64,000 nt of DNA from Streptomyces sp. MRC013 (GTDB taxonomy: Bacteria > Actinomycetota > Actinomycetes > Streptomycetales > Streptomycetaceae): assembly GCF_023614235.1 (NCBI RefSeq), contig NZ_CP094264.1, positions 5,084,001 through 5,148,000 of the forward strand, written 5' to 3'. Position numbers and translations under genes: made by a program. A model generated the notes under the pieces. It did no database searches. It saw nothing but the letters and a program-made list of their open reading frames with translations, and was not told where the DNA came from. Numbering within the stretch: position 1 is the stretch's first letter; the number at the start of each line of letters is the position of its first letter. Shown here piece by piece: positions 1-9,705 of the stretch.

Positions 1-2
1 CC

Positions 3-1121
3 CTGTCCGTGCAGGCGGCGCCCGGACTGCTGATGGGCGTGGCCGGCGGCGCCGCCGTCGACCGCTGGCCACGCAAGCCGACCGCCGCGGTCGGCCAGGT
101 CCTCCTCGGCCTGGTCGCGTTCACCACGGCGTTCCTGGTGGCGGCCGACCGGCTGGGCCTGGGCGTGCTGATGGTGCTCGCCGCCGTCACCGGCCTGATC
201 GCCACCGTCGACGGCCCCGCCTGCGCGCTGCTCGGCAACGACCTGGTGCGCCCCGAGGACGTGCCGTCCGCCATCGGGGTCGGCTCCCTCGTCTCCAACG
301 CCGGGCGCCTGGCCGGCGCCGGTCTGGCGGGCGTCGCGGTCGCCTTCCTGGGCACGGCGTCGGCGTACGCGGCCAACGGGGTGTCGTTCCTGTTCGTGGC
401 GGCGGTCGTCCCCTTCCTGCGGCCCGTCCGCGAGGCCGCCGCGGCCGCTCCGCCGGCGTCCGCCGACCGGGCGGGGGCCGGGGGCGCGACGACGGCGCGG
501 GAGGGACTGGCGTTCTTCGCCCGCCGCCCGCGCCTGGTGGCCCTGGCCGTGGTCTCCGGCACCAGCGCCGTACTCGGCCGCAACTACGGGCTGACGCTCG
601 CCGTCCTCGTCACCGGGCCGCTCGCCGGGGGCGCCGGGGCGTTCGGCGCCGTCTCCACCGTCCTCGCGGCCGGCGGCATCGTCGGCGCGGTCCTCGGCGC
701 CCGGCTGCGCAGGCCGTCCGTACGGCTGGTCGGCACCCTCGCGGCGGTCGGCGGCCTGCTCCAGGCCGCCGCCGGGCTCTCACCGTCGCTGGCGGTGCTG
801 CTGGTGCTGGTCCTGCCGATGGCCGTCGCCGAGTCGGTGTCCGACACCGCCGGGACGACCGTCCTGCAGACCGACCCGCCGCCGCACCTGCGGGGCCGCG
901 TCCTCGGCGTGTGGGGCAGCGTCCGCACGGTGTGGGGCCTCGCCGGACCGCCGGCGCTCGGCCTGCTGATGGAGCTGGCCGGTGCGCGCGGCGCCCTCGT
1001 CCTGGGCGGCCTGCTCATCGCGGCCGTCGTCCTGGCGGGCCGCGTCGCCCACGGCCGCCGCTCCCCGGCCCCGGCCCTGCCCGCCCCCGCCGCCCGCACC
1101 GTCCTGGGCACGGCGGCCTGA
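3..1121 (+). CDS. MFS exporter, 5' end missing
   Basis: This is the C-terminal part of a major facilitator superfamily transporter; the frame is open to the first base, so the true start lies outside the window. About ten hydrophobic segments alternate with short basic loops, and the cytoplasmic motif DRWPRKP after the first visible segment matches the MFS loop 2-3 signature. The pattern, with a late DTAGTTVLQ-type segment and an RGRVLG loop, resembles EntS/multidrug-type exporters of the DHA3 group. The substrate cannot be read from sequence. It converges on the heptose-cluster operon and the two are separated by a strong hairpin. Confidence 0.8.
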   Translation: MSVQAAPGLLMGVAGGAAVDRWPRKPTAAVGQVLLGLVAFTTAFLVAADRLGLGVLMVLAAVTGLIATVDGPACALLGNDLVRPEDVPSAIGVGSLVSNAGRLAGAGLAGVAVAFLGTASAYAANGVSFLFVAAVVPFLRPVREAAAAAPPASADRAGAGGATTAREGLAFFARRPRLVALAVVSGTSAVLGRNYGLTLAVLVTGPLAGGAGAFGAVSTVLAAGGIVGAVLGARLRRPSVRLVGTLAAVGGLLQAAAGLSPSLAVLLVLVLPMAVAESVSDTAGTTVLQTDPPPHLRGRVLGVWGSVRTVWGLAGPPALGLLMELAGARGALVLGGLLIAAVVLAGRVAHGRRSPAPALPAPAARTVLGTAA

Positions 1122-1131
1122 CCCCCGGGGG

Positions 1132-1182
1132 CGGGTCCCGGTGGCGGACGGCGTGCGGCGCCCCGCCCGCCACCGGGACCCG
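1132..1182. terminator. Bidirectional intrinsic terminator hairpin
   Basis: A perfect 16-bp stem (1132-1147 with 1167-1182, arms beginning CGGGTCCCGG) closes a 19-nt loop between the convergent MFS and HldE genes. There is no T-tract, which is common for actinomycete terminators. Confidence 0.75.
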
Positions 1183-1211
1183 GGGCGTCCGGCTCCGCCG
1201 CGGGGCGCCGC

Positions 1212-2614
1212 TCAGTCGCGGGCGTGACGGACCGCCGCCCGGGCCGCCCGGTGCGCCAGCAGGGTGGTGGAACGGCCGTCCAGGTACGGAAGGACCACCG
1301 CCTGGCCGCCCCAGCCGCGCAGCACCTCCGCCTCGGGCAGGTCCTCCGCCGAGTAGTCCCCGCCCTTCACCCACACGTCGGGCCGCAGCCGCGTCAGCAG
1401 CTCCGCAGGGGTGTCGCCGTCGAACACCGCGATCGCGTCGACGCTGCCCAGCCCGGCCAGCACCCGCGTCCGGTCCGCGACCGGGTTCAGCGGGCGGCCC
1501 GGCCCCTTGAGCCGCGCCACCGACGCGTCGGAGTTGACGCAGACGATCAGGCAGTCGCCGATCCGCCGCGCGCTCTCCAGCAGCCCCACGTGCCCGGCGT
1601 GCAGCAGGTCGAAGCAGCCGCCCGTCGCCACCACCGTCCCGCCCCGCGCCCGCACCCGCTCGGCGAGCGCGAAGGGGTCGGCGACCGGCGGCCCGTGCCG
1701 CCCCGGCACCGGCGGGGTCCGCCACAGCGCCGGGTTGCCCGCGCCGCCCGCCGCGACGAACGCCGCCGCCTCCGCGACCCCCCGTTCCACCGCCTCCTCC
1801 GGCAGCGCCCCGTCCGCCAGCGCGGCGGCCGTCGCCGAGGCGAAGCAGTCGCCCGCGCCGCACGGGTCGCCGGCCGCCCGGTACGGGACGGGCACCAGCA
1901 TCGGCGTACCGGCTCCGGGCCCCGGCCGGGTCAGCAGCACCCCGCGTTCGCCGAGGGTCACCGCGACGGCGGCCGCCCGCCACCGCTCCGCCAGCTCCGA
2001 GCCCCGCCGCGCGTACGCACGCAGCGTCTCGCCGCCCCCGTCGGAGCCGAGGGCGCGGGCCTCGGCCGCGTTCGGGGTGGCGATCCGCACCCCGGGCACC
2101 GGCGGGCCGCCCCCGGGTGCGGGTCCCACACGACCGGGACCCGCGGCGCGACGGCCGCCAGCAGGTCCCGCACCGCGCCCGCGGTGTGCCTCCCGTAGTC
2201 CGCGACCAGCACCGCGTGCGCGCCGGACAGCGCGGCGCGGACCGCGTCGCCGGGCTCCCCGGGGTCGCCGCCGCCGCGGTCGATCCGCACCAGGGGCCGG
2301 CCCGAGGCCAGGACGCGGGTCTTCACCGGCAGGGTGCCCCGCAGCGGCAGCTCGACCAGCCGGACGCGGCCCTCCAGGGACAGGCGCACCGCGTCGCTCG
2401 CCGGATCGTCGCCCAGCGCCGTCACCAGCACCACCTCGCGCCCGCCCCGGGTGGCGAGCGCGGCGGCCAGCCCGGCGCCGCCGGGCCGCCGGTGGTCGCC
2501 CGTCACGTCGACGACCGGTGCGGGGGCGTCGGGCGCGAGCCGCGTCGACACGCCCTCGATGTCCTCGTCGAGCAGCGCGTCCCCGACGACGACCAGCGGC
2601 TGCCGGGCGCTCAC
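1212..2614 (-). pseudogene. hldE: Bifunctional heptose-7-phosphate kinase / heptose-1-phosphate adenylyltransferase, frameshifted
   Basis: HldE (RfaE) phosphorylates D-glycero-D-manno-heptose 7-phosphate at C1 and later couples heptose 1-phosphate to AMP to give ADP-heptose. The N-terminal half is a PfkB/ribokinase-type kinase ending in the GAGD catalytic motif; the C-terminal half is a nucleotidyltransferase with GGCFDLLHAGH. The GTG start overlaps the gmhA stop. The frame breaks at a run of five C (2110-2114): upstream sequence reads VVWDPHPG, downstream PPVPGVRIATPN continues in the next frame. Adding one C gives an uninterrupted protein of about 467 residues, normal for HldE. A sequencing error is more likely than loss of function. 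Confidence 0.85.
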
Positions 2615-3288
2615 GACATCCTCCGCCGCACCGCGGCCGGTTCGAACGCGCCGGTCCCCTGGCCGGCCCGCCGCGCCGGGCCCGCCTCGACCGCCGCGTC
2701 GAAGCACTCGCACAGCACGTGCACCGCGACCAGGTGCGCCTCCTGCACCGTGGCCGTCGGCGCGGCGTCCACGCACAGCGCCTCGTGCGCCGCCTCGGCC
2801 AGCGGGTTCGGTGCGGGCCCGGTCAGCGCCCACACCCGCATCCCCGCCGAGCGCCCGGCCGCCGCCGCCGCGACCAGGTTCCCGCTCCGCCCCGACGTGG
2901 ACAGCAGCAGCAGGACGTCGCCGGGGCGGCCGTGCGCGGCGACCTGCCGGGCGTACACCTGGTCGAAGCCGTAGTCGTTGCCGATCGCGGTCAGGCTGGA
3001 CGTCTCGGCGTGCAGGGAGATCGCCGAGTACGCGGGCCGCTCGCGCCGGTACCGGCCCACCAGTTCGGCCGTCAGGTGCTGGGCCTGCGCCGCGCTGCCG
3101 CCGTTCCCGGCGGCCAGCAGCCGGCCCCCGCCCGGCAGGACCAGCGCCAGCCGGGCGCCCCACCGGGCGATCCGGTCCAGGTGGTCCCGGCGGAACCGGC
3201 CGACGGCGTCCTCCAGGGAGGCGCAGTGCCGCAGCGCGGCCTCGCGCGCGGCGGGGGGGAACCCGTGGGGGAGGGAGTGTTCGCTCAT
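2611..3288 (-). CDS. gmhA: Sedoheptulose-7-phosphate isomerase
   Basis: GmhA converts sedoheptulose 7-phosphate to D-glycero-D-manno-heptose 7-phosphate, the first step of ADP-heptose synthesis. The 225-residue protein is a single SIS domain: AGNGGSAAQAQH at about residues 60-71 and LSTSGRSGN at 129-137 form the sugar-phosphate site. The ATG at 3288 is chosen over an upstream in-frame ATG because the extension (16 residues) is arginine-rich and unlike the family. Its stop overlaps the hldE GTG, so the two are translationally coupled. Confidence 0.88.
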   Translation of the reverse strand: MSEHSLPHGFPPAAREAALRHCASLEDAVGRFRRDHLDRIARWGARLALVLPGGGRLLAAGNGGSAAQAQHLTAELVGRYRRERPAYSAISLHAETSSLTAIGNDYGFDQVYARQVAAHGRPGDVLLLLSTSGRSGNLVAAAAAGRSAGMRVWALTGPAPNPLAEAAHEALCVDAAPTATVQEAHLVAVHVLCECFDAAVEAGPARRAGQGTGAFEPAAVRRRMS

Positions 3289-3372
3289 GTGTGTTCGGGC
3301 GCCTGCTCCGCTGGGACGGCCGCGGCGGGCCCGCACCTCCTTCGTCGTTCGGTTCGGCCGCCGGTCGGCGGT

Positions 3373-4611
3373 TCAGGCCGCGCCGGTCACGGCGGGCCGG
3401 GCGGCGAGCACCCGCGCGTACACGGCCTCGGTGGCCGCCCCGACGCGCTCCCAGCCGTACCGGGAGAGCACCCGCCGCCGGCCCGCCGCGCCGCACGCGG
3501 CGCGCAGGTCCGGGTCGGCGAGAAGCTCCGCGGCCGCCCGGGCCAGGGCGGCCGGGTCGCGGGGCGGCACCAGGCGGCCGCACTCGGGGTCCGCGACCGT
3601 GTCGAGCTGGCCGCCCACGGCGGTGGCGACCACCGGCCGCCCGCAGGCCATCGCCTCCAGCGGCACGATGCCGAACGGCTCGTAGTCCGCCGGGCACACC
3701 ACCACGTCCGCGCCGCGCAGCAGCGGCGCCACCTCGTCTCGGGAGACCGCGCCGGTGAACCGCACCCGGTCGGCGACCCCGGCGCGCCGGGCGGCCTCGC
3801 GCAGCCGCCGCACCTCCGGGTCGGCGCCGAGCCCGGCCGGCGGCGGCCCGCCGACCACGACCAGCTCGGTGTCGGGCAGCCGGGGCAGCGCCGCGATCGT
3901 GACGTCCGCGCCCTTGCGGGGCACGAGGCGGCCCAGCTGGACCAGCCGGTGCCGGAAGGGACCGCGCGGGGCGGCGGGCCCGGCGGGGGAGAACTGCCCG
4001 GGGTCGACGCCGCACGGCACCACGCTCACCCGCCCCGGCGGGACGCCCATGCGCCGCAGCTCCCGCACCTCGTCCCGGCAGGTGGCGATGATCCGGTCGC
4101 AGGCCAGGCCCACCTCGCACTCGGCGGCGATCCGCTCCGGCGGACTGGTGTCGGCCGCCTTCTGGTGGCGCCGCTTCACGGTGCCCAGCGCGTGGTACGT
4201 GTGCAGCAGCGGCACCCGCAGGGCGCGCGCCGCGAGGACCGCGGCGACCCCCGACATCCAGAAGTGGGAGTGCACCACGTCCGGGGGCCGCCCCCGCAGC
4301 GCCCGCGCCGTGTACCGCCCGAAGGCGTCCATGTACGGGAGCAGCTCGTCCTTCGGGACGGGCTCGGGCGGCCCCGCCGGCACGTGGTGCACGACGACGC
4401 CGGGCCGCACCGCCACCTCGTCGGGCAGCCGGCGGTCGTCCCGGCGGGTGAACACCGCCACCTCGTGGCCGCGGTCGGCGAGCGCCCCGGCGAGGCGCGC
4501 GACGTGGACGTTCTGCCCGCCCGCGTCGACGCCGCCCAGCGCCGCGAGGGGGCTGGCGTGCTCCGAGACGAGGACCACCGACAGGGGGCCCGCGGGTTCG
4601 CGGCCGGTCAT
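3373..4611 (-). CDS. Glycosyltransferase family 4
   Basis: A 412-residue GT4 retaining glycosyltransferase with the GT-B fold. The N-terminal donor/acceptor loop GGVDAGGQNVHV (about residues 25-36) and the C-terminal EPFGIVPLE E-x7-E motif are those of the sucrose-synthase/MshA/trehalose-type subfamily that uses nucleotide sugars. The ATG overlaps the stop of the preceding transferase (ATGA). It sits in the heptose-glycan operon, so it probably adds one sugar of that polymer or glycolipid; donor and acceptor are unknown. Confidence 0.85.
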   Translation of the reverse strand: MTGREPAGPLSVVLVSEHASPLAALGGVDAGGQNVHVARLAGALADRGHEVAVFTRRDDRRLPDEVAVRPGVVVHHVPAGPPEPVPKDELLPYMDAFGRYTARALRGRPPDVVHSHFWMSGVAAVLAARALRVPLLHTYHALGTVKRRHQKAADTSPPERIAAECEVGLACDRIIATCRDEVRELRRMGVPPGRVSVVPCGVDPGQFSPAGPAAPRGPFRHRLVQLGRLVPRKGADVTIAALPRLPDTELVVVGGPPPAGLGADPEVRRLREAARRAGVADRVRFTGAVSRDEVAPLLRGADVVVCPADYEPFGIVPLEAMACGRPVVATAVGGQLDTVADPECGRLVPPRDPAALARAAAELLADPDLRAACGAAGRRRVLSRYGWERVGAATEAVYARVLAARPAVTGAA

Positions 4612-5573
4612 GAGCGCACCTCCGTCAGCACACGCTCCCAGTCGTGCAGGAAGCGCTTGAGCCCGTACCGTTCGAGGGCGGCCTGCCGGGCCCGGGCGCC
4701 GTCCTCGGCGGCCGCCTCCGGCTCCTCCAGGTAGTGCCGGGCGGCCGCCGCCAGCACCTCCGGCCGGGTCGACAGGGTCCCGGCGCCCGCCGGGACCGCC
4801 TCCACCGCCTCCGTGGTGGCCAGCGCCACCACGGGCATGCCCAGGTGCATCGCCTCCAGCAGCGACAGGCCGAGCGAGGTCCACCGCACCGGGTGCAGGT
4901 ACAGGCGCCGCTCGGCCATCGCCGCGTGCAGCTCCCGCTGCGGCAGGTCCCGGGCCCGGCACCGCTCCTCGGGCAGCCCCAGGTGCGCGGCCAGCCCCTC
5001 GGTGCGCATCCCGAACACGTCGAGGGGCGCGGCTCCGGCGAGGCCGGGCAGCAGGTCCGTGCCGGTGTGACGGCCGCGCCGGACCGGCTCGTTGACGACG
5101 ACCGCAGCCCGGGGCAGCCGCCCCGTGTACAGGTGGCCGGGGTCGACGACGCCGTGCTCGACCACCACGGCGCGGGCCCGGCCGCCGTCCCAGAACAGCC
5201 GGTTGAAGTGGGTGACGTGGACGAGCGTCATCCCGTCGCGGTCGGCGCACGGGTGCCGCGTGTCGGGCACGTTCCCGTCCGGCGCGTTGTGCTCCAGGTA
5301 CACGGCGGGCACGTCGCGGCCGGGGCGGCGCCCGCCCAGCCAGCGTTCGGCGAGGGCGAACTCCTCGGGCCGCTGGAGGAGCACCACGTCGACCGGTTCC
5401 TCGCGGAGCCGGTCGGGCGCCACCTCCCTCACCGTGTCCGGCCAGTTGAAGGTCCGCGCCCGGCCCCGCCCGTCGGGCCCGCGGTCGGGCAGCACGGGGA
5501 CGAGGTAGGTGTGCGGGCCCTGGACGAACGCCGTCGTCCAGGAGCCGTGGACGTGCCAGAGCAGGATGTTCAC
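4608..5573 (-). CDS. Glycosyltransferase, GT4-like
   Basis: A 321-residue glycosyltransferase-like protein. The start is a GTG ([12 protein letters not shown]) overlapping the carbamoyltransferase stop. The N-terminal half has a short Rossmann start and HNAPDGNVP; the C-terminal half has YLHPVRWTSLGLSLLEAM, equivalent to the GT-B E-x7-E region with glycine/serine substitutions, followed by GMPVVAL. It lies between the carbamoyltransferase and the GT4 with overlaps on both sides, so all three are co-translated. Substrate unknown. Confidence 0.78.
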   Translation of the reverse strand: MNILLWHVHGSWTTAFVQGPHTYLVPVLPDRGPDGRGRARTFNWPDTVREVAPDRLREEPVDVVLLQRPEEFALAERWLGGRRPGRDVPAVYLEHNAPDGNVPDTRHPCADRDGMTLVHVTHFNRLFWDGGRARAVVVEHGVVDPGHLYTGRLPRAAVVVNEPVRRGRHTGTDLLPGLAGAAPLDVFGMRTEGLAAHLGLPEERCRARDLPQRELHAAMAERRLYLHPVRWTSLGLSLLEAMHLGMPVVALATTEAVEAVPAGAGTLSTRPEVLAAAARHYLEEPEAAAEDGARARQAALERYGLKRFLHDWERVLTEVRS

Positions 5574-7252
5574 CGCGCCGACCTCCTCACCGACTGGGAG
5601 TCCTGCGAGTCCGCCGTGAAGAAGCTCCCGCGGCGCACCGCGTAGGGGCCGATCGCCAGCAGGTCCACGGGGGTGGAGCCGAAGCACTCCAGGGCGTCGC
5701 GCGGGTCGTCGACCATCGGCCGGCCGGCGGTGTTGAGGCTGGTGTTGACCACCACCGGCAGGCCGGTGCGCCGTTCGAACTCCGCCAGCATCCGCGCGAC
5801 CAGAGGTTCCGCCACGCGGTCGACGGTCTGGACGCGGGCCGTCCCGTCGACGTGGACGACGGCCGGGATGCGGTCGCGCCACTCGGGCGCCACCTCGTGC
5901 ACGAACAGCATGTACGGGCTGGGCAGCTGCCCCGTGAAGACCTCCGCCGCCCGGTCGGCCAGCACCATCGGCGCCACCGGCCGGAACTGCTCGCGCCCCT
6001 TCACGTCGTTGAGCCGCTCCAGGTTCCCCGCGTGGCCGGGATGGGCCAGCAGGGAGCGGTGGCCGAGCGCCCTCGGGCCGTACTCCGAACGCCCCTGGAA
6101 CCAGGCGACGACCGCGTTGCCGGCGAGCGCCTCCGCGACGGTCTCCGCGATGTCGGGCGGCCGTTCGAACGGCACCGCCGCCGTCTTCAGCCAGGCGCCC
6201 AGCTCCGCGTCGGACCAGTCGCGCCCCAGGTCCGCGCCGTCCATGGGCACCACCTCGTCCCCGCCGCCCGCGGCGAGCAGCAGGGCCCCGCCCAGCGCCG
6301 TGCCGGCGTCGCCGGCGGCCGGCTGCACCCAGACGCGGGAGAAGGGGCCCTCACGCGCGATACGGGCGTTCGCCACGCAGTTGAGCGCCACCCCGCCGGC
6401 GAGCGTCAGCAGCGGGTCGCGGGTCTGGCCGTGCAGCCAGCGGACCAGGTCCAGCAGCGTCTCCTCCAGCACCGCCTGGGCGCTGGCGGCGAGGTCCGCG
6501 TGGTCCTGCGTCCACGCCTCCTGCGGGCCGCGCGGCGGGCACAGCCCGTGCCACGGCACGCCCGCCGCGTGGAAGCCGCCGTCGCCGGTCGGGTACACGT
6601 AGCGGCGCAGCTCCTCCGCCATCCGCGGCCGGCCGTACGAGGCGAGCGCCATCACCTTGAACTCGTCGGAGGAGCGCAGGAACCCGAGGTGCTCGGTCAG
6701 CTCCTCGTACACCAGGCCCAGCGAGTGCGGCAGGTCCTGCGCGGCCAGCGGCTCCAGCCGGTGGTGGACGCGGCGGGCGGCGAGGTGCGAGGCCCGCTCG
6801 CCGCGCCCGTCGAGGACGAGGACGGAACACGTGTCGGCGCCGTCGGCCGCGAAGGCGCCGGAGGCGGCGTGCGCCATGTGGTGCGGCACGAACCTGACCG
6901 CCTCCGGGTCGAGGCCCGGCAGGGCCGTGCGCAGGAAGCCGGGGGCCTCGCGCGCGTAGGCGAGCCGCAGGTGGTCCCACGGGTCGTCGAGTCCCATCCG
7001 GTCGGCGGGCCTGGCGAGCGCCGGGTCGAACGAGTACGCGACGGCGTCCAGGTCCTGCGGGCGCAGCCCGGCCCGTTCGAGGCACCAGCCGGCGGCCTTC
7101 TCGGGGAGTTCCCAGGCGGAGAAGGGCACCGGCCGCTTTCCGTGCTTGCGCCGCGAGAAGCGTTCCTCCTCAGCGGCGGCGACCACGCGTCCGTCGACGA
7201 CCAGCGCGGCGGCGGGGTCGTGGAAGAGGGCGTTGATTCCGAGAATGCGCAT
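5570..7252 (-). CDS. NodU/CmcH-family carbamoyltransferase
   Basis: A 560-residue O-carbamoyltransferase. The family moves the carbamoyl group of carbamoyl phosphate, via carbamoyl-AMP, onto sugar or antibiotic hydroxyls. The N-terminal Kae1-like part starts [17 protein letters not shown] and has [10 protein letters not shown]; metal-binding histidines lie in PHHMAHA; the YrdC-like C-terminal part contains GPRALGHRS and [10 protein letters not shown], both family signatures. In this setting it most likely carbamoylates a glycan made by the neighbouring transferases. A 75-bp gap separates it from the upstream SDR gene. Confidence 0.88.
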   Translation of the reverse strand: MRILGINALFHDPAAALVVDGRVVAAAEEERFSRRKHGKRPVPFSAWELPEKAAGWCLERAGLRPQDLDAVAYSFDPALARPADRMGLDDPWDHLRLAYAREAPGFLRTALPGLDPEAVRFVPHHMAHAASGAFAADGADTCSVLVLDGRGERASHLAARRVHHRLEPLAAQDLPHSLGLVYEELTEHLGFLRSSDEFKVMALASYGRPRMAEELRRYVYPTGDGGFHAAGVPWHGLCPPRGPQEAWTQDHADLAASAQAVLEETLLDLVRWLHGQTRDPLLTLAGGVALNCVANARIAREGPFSRVWVQPAAGDAGTALGGALLLAAGGGDEVVPMDGADLGRDWSDAELGAWLKTAAVPFERPPDIAETVAEALAGNAVVAWFQGRSEYGPRALGHRSLLAHPGHAGNLERLNDVKGREQFRPVAPMVLADRAAEVFTGQLPSPYMLFVHEVAPEWRDRIPAVVHVDGTARVQTVDRVAEPLVARMLAEFERRTGLPVVVNTSLNTAGRPMVDDPRDALECFGSTPVDLLAIGPYAVRRGSFFTADSQDSQSVRRSAR

Positions 7253-7327
7253 GGCGTCCCTGTCTTTCGGCGCGTCCGGGGGCGGCGTCGGGGGAGAGGA
7301 GGGAGGGGAGGGGCCGGGCGGCGGCCG

Positions 7328-8313
7328 TCAGCCGCCGGAGCCGGGGGACCCGTCCGCCGCGGCGGAGGCGCGGAACCAGTCGATGGTGCGCCGCAGTCCG
7401 TCCTCCGCGGGGGACCCGCGGCTCCCACTGGAGCTTGTCGCGGGCGAGCGTGATGTCCGGGCAGCGCACGGCCGGGTCGTCGGTGGGCCGCTCGATGTGG
7501 CGGATCCCGGAGCGCGAGCCGGTCAGGCCGATGACCAGCCGGGCCAGCTCCAGCATGGTGATCTCGGCGGGGTTGCCGATGTTCACCGGGCCGCGCAGTC
7601 CGTGCGCGGCGGCGGCCAGGACGCCCCCGACGGTGTCGTCCACGTAGCACAGCGACCGCGTCTGCAACCCGTCGCCGGTGACCGTCAGCGGCTCGCCGGC
7701 CAGCGCCTGCCGGATGAACGTCGGCACGGCGCGCCCGTCGCGGCCGCGCATCCGCGGTCCGTAGGTGTTGAACAGCCGGACGATGCCCGTGTCCGTGCCG
7801 TACGTCTCGGCCTGGGCGGTCGTCAGCGCCTCCGCGAACCGCTTCGCCTCGTCGTACACGCTGCGCGGGCCGACCGGGTTGACGTTGCCCCAGTACCGCT
7901 CGTTCTGCGGGTGCTGCTCGGGGTCGCCGTACACCTCGGAGGTGGAGGCCAGCAGGAACCGCGCGCCCGCCCGGTGGGCCAGGGCCAGCGCGTGCCGGGT
8001 GCCGAGGCTGCCGGCCTCCAGCGTGTGCAGGGGGGAGCCGCAGGTAGTCGGCGGGCGAGGCGGGCGAGGCGAAGTGCAGTACCAGGTCGGGCGGGCGGTC
8101 CACCTCGAACGGCTCCGAGACGTTCGCCTCCAGCAGGGTGAAACCGGGGTGGTCCAGCAGCGGGGAGACGTTCTCCCGCCGCCCGGTGCTGAAGTCGTCC
8201 ACGCACGTCACGGCCGTGCCGGCGGCCAGCAGCGCGGAGCACAGGTGGGACCCGACGAAGCCTGCGCCGCCCGTCACGACGGCGTGCTGCCAACTCCGGG
8301 CGAAGGTGTTCAT
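7328..8313 (-). pseudogene. UDP-glucuronate decarboxylase-like SDR epimerase, two frameshifts
   Basis: Extended short-chain dehydrogenase acting on nucleotide sugars. The N-terminus has the NAD motif VTGGAGFVGSHL; the middle has [14 protein letters not shown] and the YDEAK catalytic pair, a pattern typical of UDP-glucuronate decarboxylase (UXS) and dTDP-glucose dehydratase relatives. The frame is lost twice: at a G6 run (8030-8035) after ASPADYLR, and at a G5 run (7409-7413) after LQWEPRV. Removing one base from each run yields a continuous protein of about 327 residues ending SPGSGG. Two independent errors in one gene suggest poor base calling in homopolymers. It may supply a pentose or deoxysugar donor; it is not an obvious HldD. 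Confidence 0.8.
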
Positions 8314-8333
8314 ACGGTCTCCTCGGTCGTCGG

Positions 8334-9427
8334 TCACGGTGCCACCGTCTCCGTGGTCAGCAGGTCCGCCAGCGCGGGCATCCCGCCCTCGGCGAGCGCC
8401 CTGCGCTGGAAGTCGGCGGGGGTGCCCTCCTGGAGCAACCGGTGCACCAGCGAGGTCACCTGGCGGGCGTCCCCCGCCTCCTCCAGCGCGGGGGCCACGG
8501 AGTCGAGCAGCCGGCACAGCACGTCGCCGGCCCGGCGGCTCCTGCCCTCGGGGTCCATCAGCAGGTCGCTCAGCCCGTGCCGCGCCGCGCACCAGTTGGC
8601 GGCCTGCAGCAGCTCCGGGGAGCAGTGGGGGAGGGGCTCCCCGGCCTCCTCCGCCCGCAGGGCCGTGGCCACCATGGCCCTGATCAGCCCGGCGAACATC
8701 ACCGCGGCGTCGGCCCTCAGCTGCACGTCGGTACAGCGCACCTCCAGGGTGGGGTAGCGCTCCGACAGCCGCGCCTGCCAGTAGACCTGGCCGGTGTCGG
8801 AGATCACCCCGGAGTCCAGCAGGATCCGCACCCGCCGGTCGTGGTCGGCGGCGTCGGTGAAGGAGGGCGGGGGCCGCTCACCGCCCACCTGCCGAAGATC
8901 ACCGTCCGCCAGCTGGCGAAGCCGGTGTCGTGGCCGTCCCACAGCGGGGAGTTCGACGCCATCGCCACCAGGACCGGCAGCCAGGGCCTGATCCGGTTGA
9001 GCGCGGCGACCGCGGCGGACCGTCCGGGCACGGCGACGTGTACGTGCATGCCGTTGACCAGCTGCTCGTCGACCAGCTGGGGCGCCTGCGAGCGCATCGC
9101 CAGGTAGCGGGCGCTGCGGGTGACCGGCACGGGCTCCGGCCCGCGGTACGGGGCGGTGCCCGCCGCCACGAGCCGGCAGCCGTTCTTCTCGGCGGCCGCC
9201 CCCAGGGCGTGCCGCAACCGCAGGAGGTGGCCCCCGACCTCGCCGAGGTCGGAGCAGACGGGGGTGGCCACCTCGATCTGGGACTGCAGGAGTTCGGACT
9301 GGACCTCCTCGTCCTCCGCGATCGGGCCCAGCCCCGCCGTCCTGCGCACCTCGTCGGCGAGGGGCAGCGGCAGACAGGTGACCGGGTCGACGAGGAAGAA
9401 CTCCTCCTCGACCCCAACAGTGATCAT
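8334..9427 (-). pseudogene. GCS2-family carboxylate-amine ligase (YbdK type), frameshifted
   Basis: The N-terminus [13 protein letters not shown] and the central [10 protein letters not shown] are hallmarks of the glutamate-cysteine ligase family 2 (YbdK/EgtA relatives), which form gamma-glutamyl or similar amide bonds with ATP. The C-terminal part ([16 protein letters not shown] onward) lies in another frame: the break is at a G5 run, 8869-8873, and one added base restores a protein of about 364 residues. The ATG is preceded by a promoter-like region with a palindrome. Its location in a glycan cluster is notable; it could attach an amino acid to a product of the pathway or be unrelated. Confidence 0.8.
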
Positions 9428-9462
9428 GTGGCGCCGAGTACCCGTAAAGAAAACGACAAATC

Positions 9463-9491
9463 GGTATATACGGGGCGAAGCGCTTCGGTCA
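9463..9491 (-). promoter_or_regulatory. Candidate promoter with palindromic operator
   Basis: On the minus strand, TGACCG (9491-9486) and TATACC (9468-9463) are 17 bp apart, resembling -35 and -10 boxes, about 36 bp upstream of the ligase ATG. The spacer contains a perfect 12-bp palindrome CGAAGCGCTTCG (9476-9487), a likely repressor site. The surrounding 9428-9705 gap is otherwise empty. Confidence 0.45.
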
Positions 9492-9705
9492 CCCGATCGG
9501 TCGACACGGCGTGCGGGGACGGGGAGCGCGGGGCCCGCCCGGGGCTCCGGCCGGGGGAGCGGCACCGCCTCCGGGCTCCGGGCGACGGCCGCCTCGGCGG
9601 TGCCGTCCGGCGGGCCGCGACGGGCGGGGACGGGGCGCGCGGCGGGCCCGGGGCGGACCGGGTGAACCGGCCGTGGGCGCGCGGCGGCGCACCGGCCGCG
9701 GGCGG

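Noticed and set aside
7328..8313. Reading the SDR as HldD, which would complete the ADP-L-heptose pathway.
   Set aside because: The [14 protein letters not shown] and YDEAK motifs match UDP-glucuronate decarboxylase or dTDP-glucose dehydratase relatives; nothing specific to HldD is visible.
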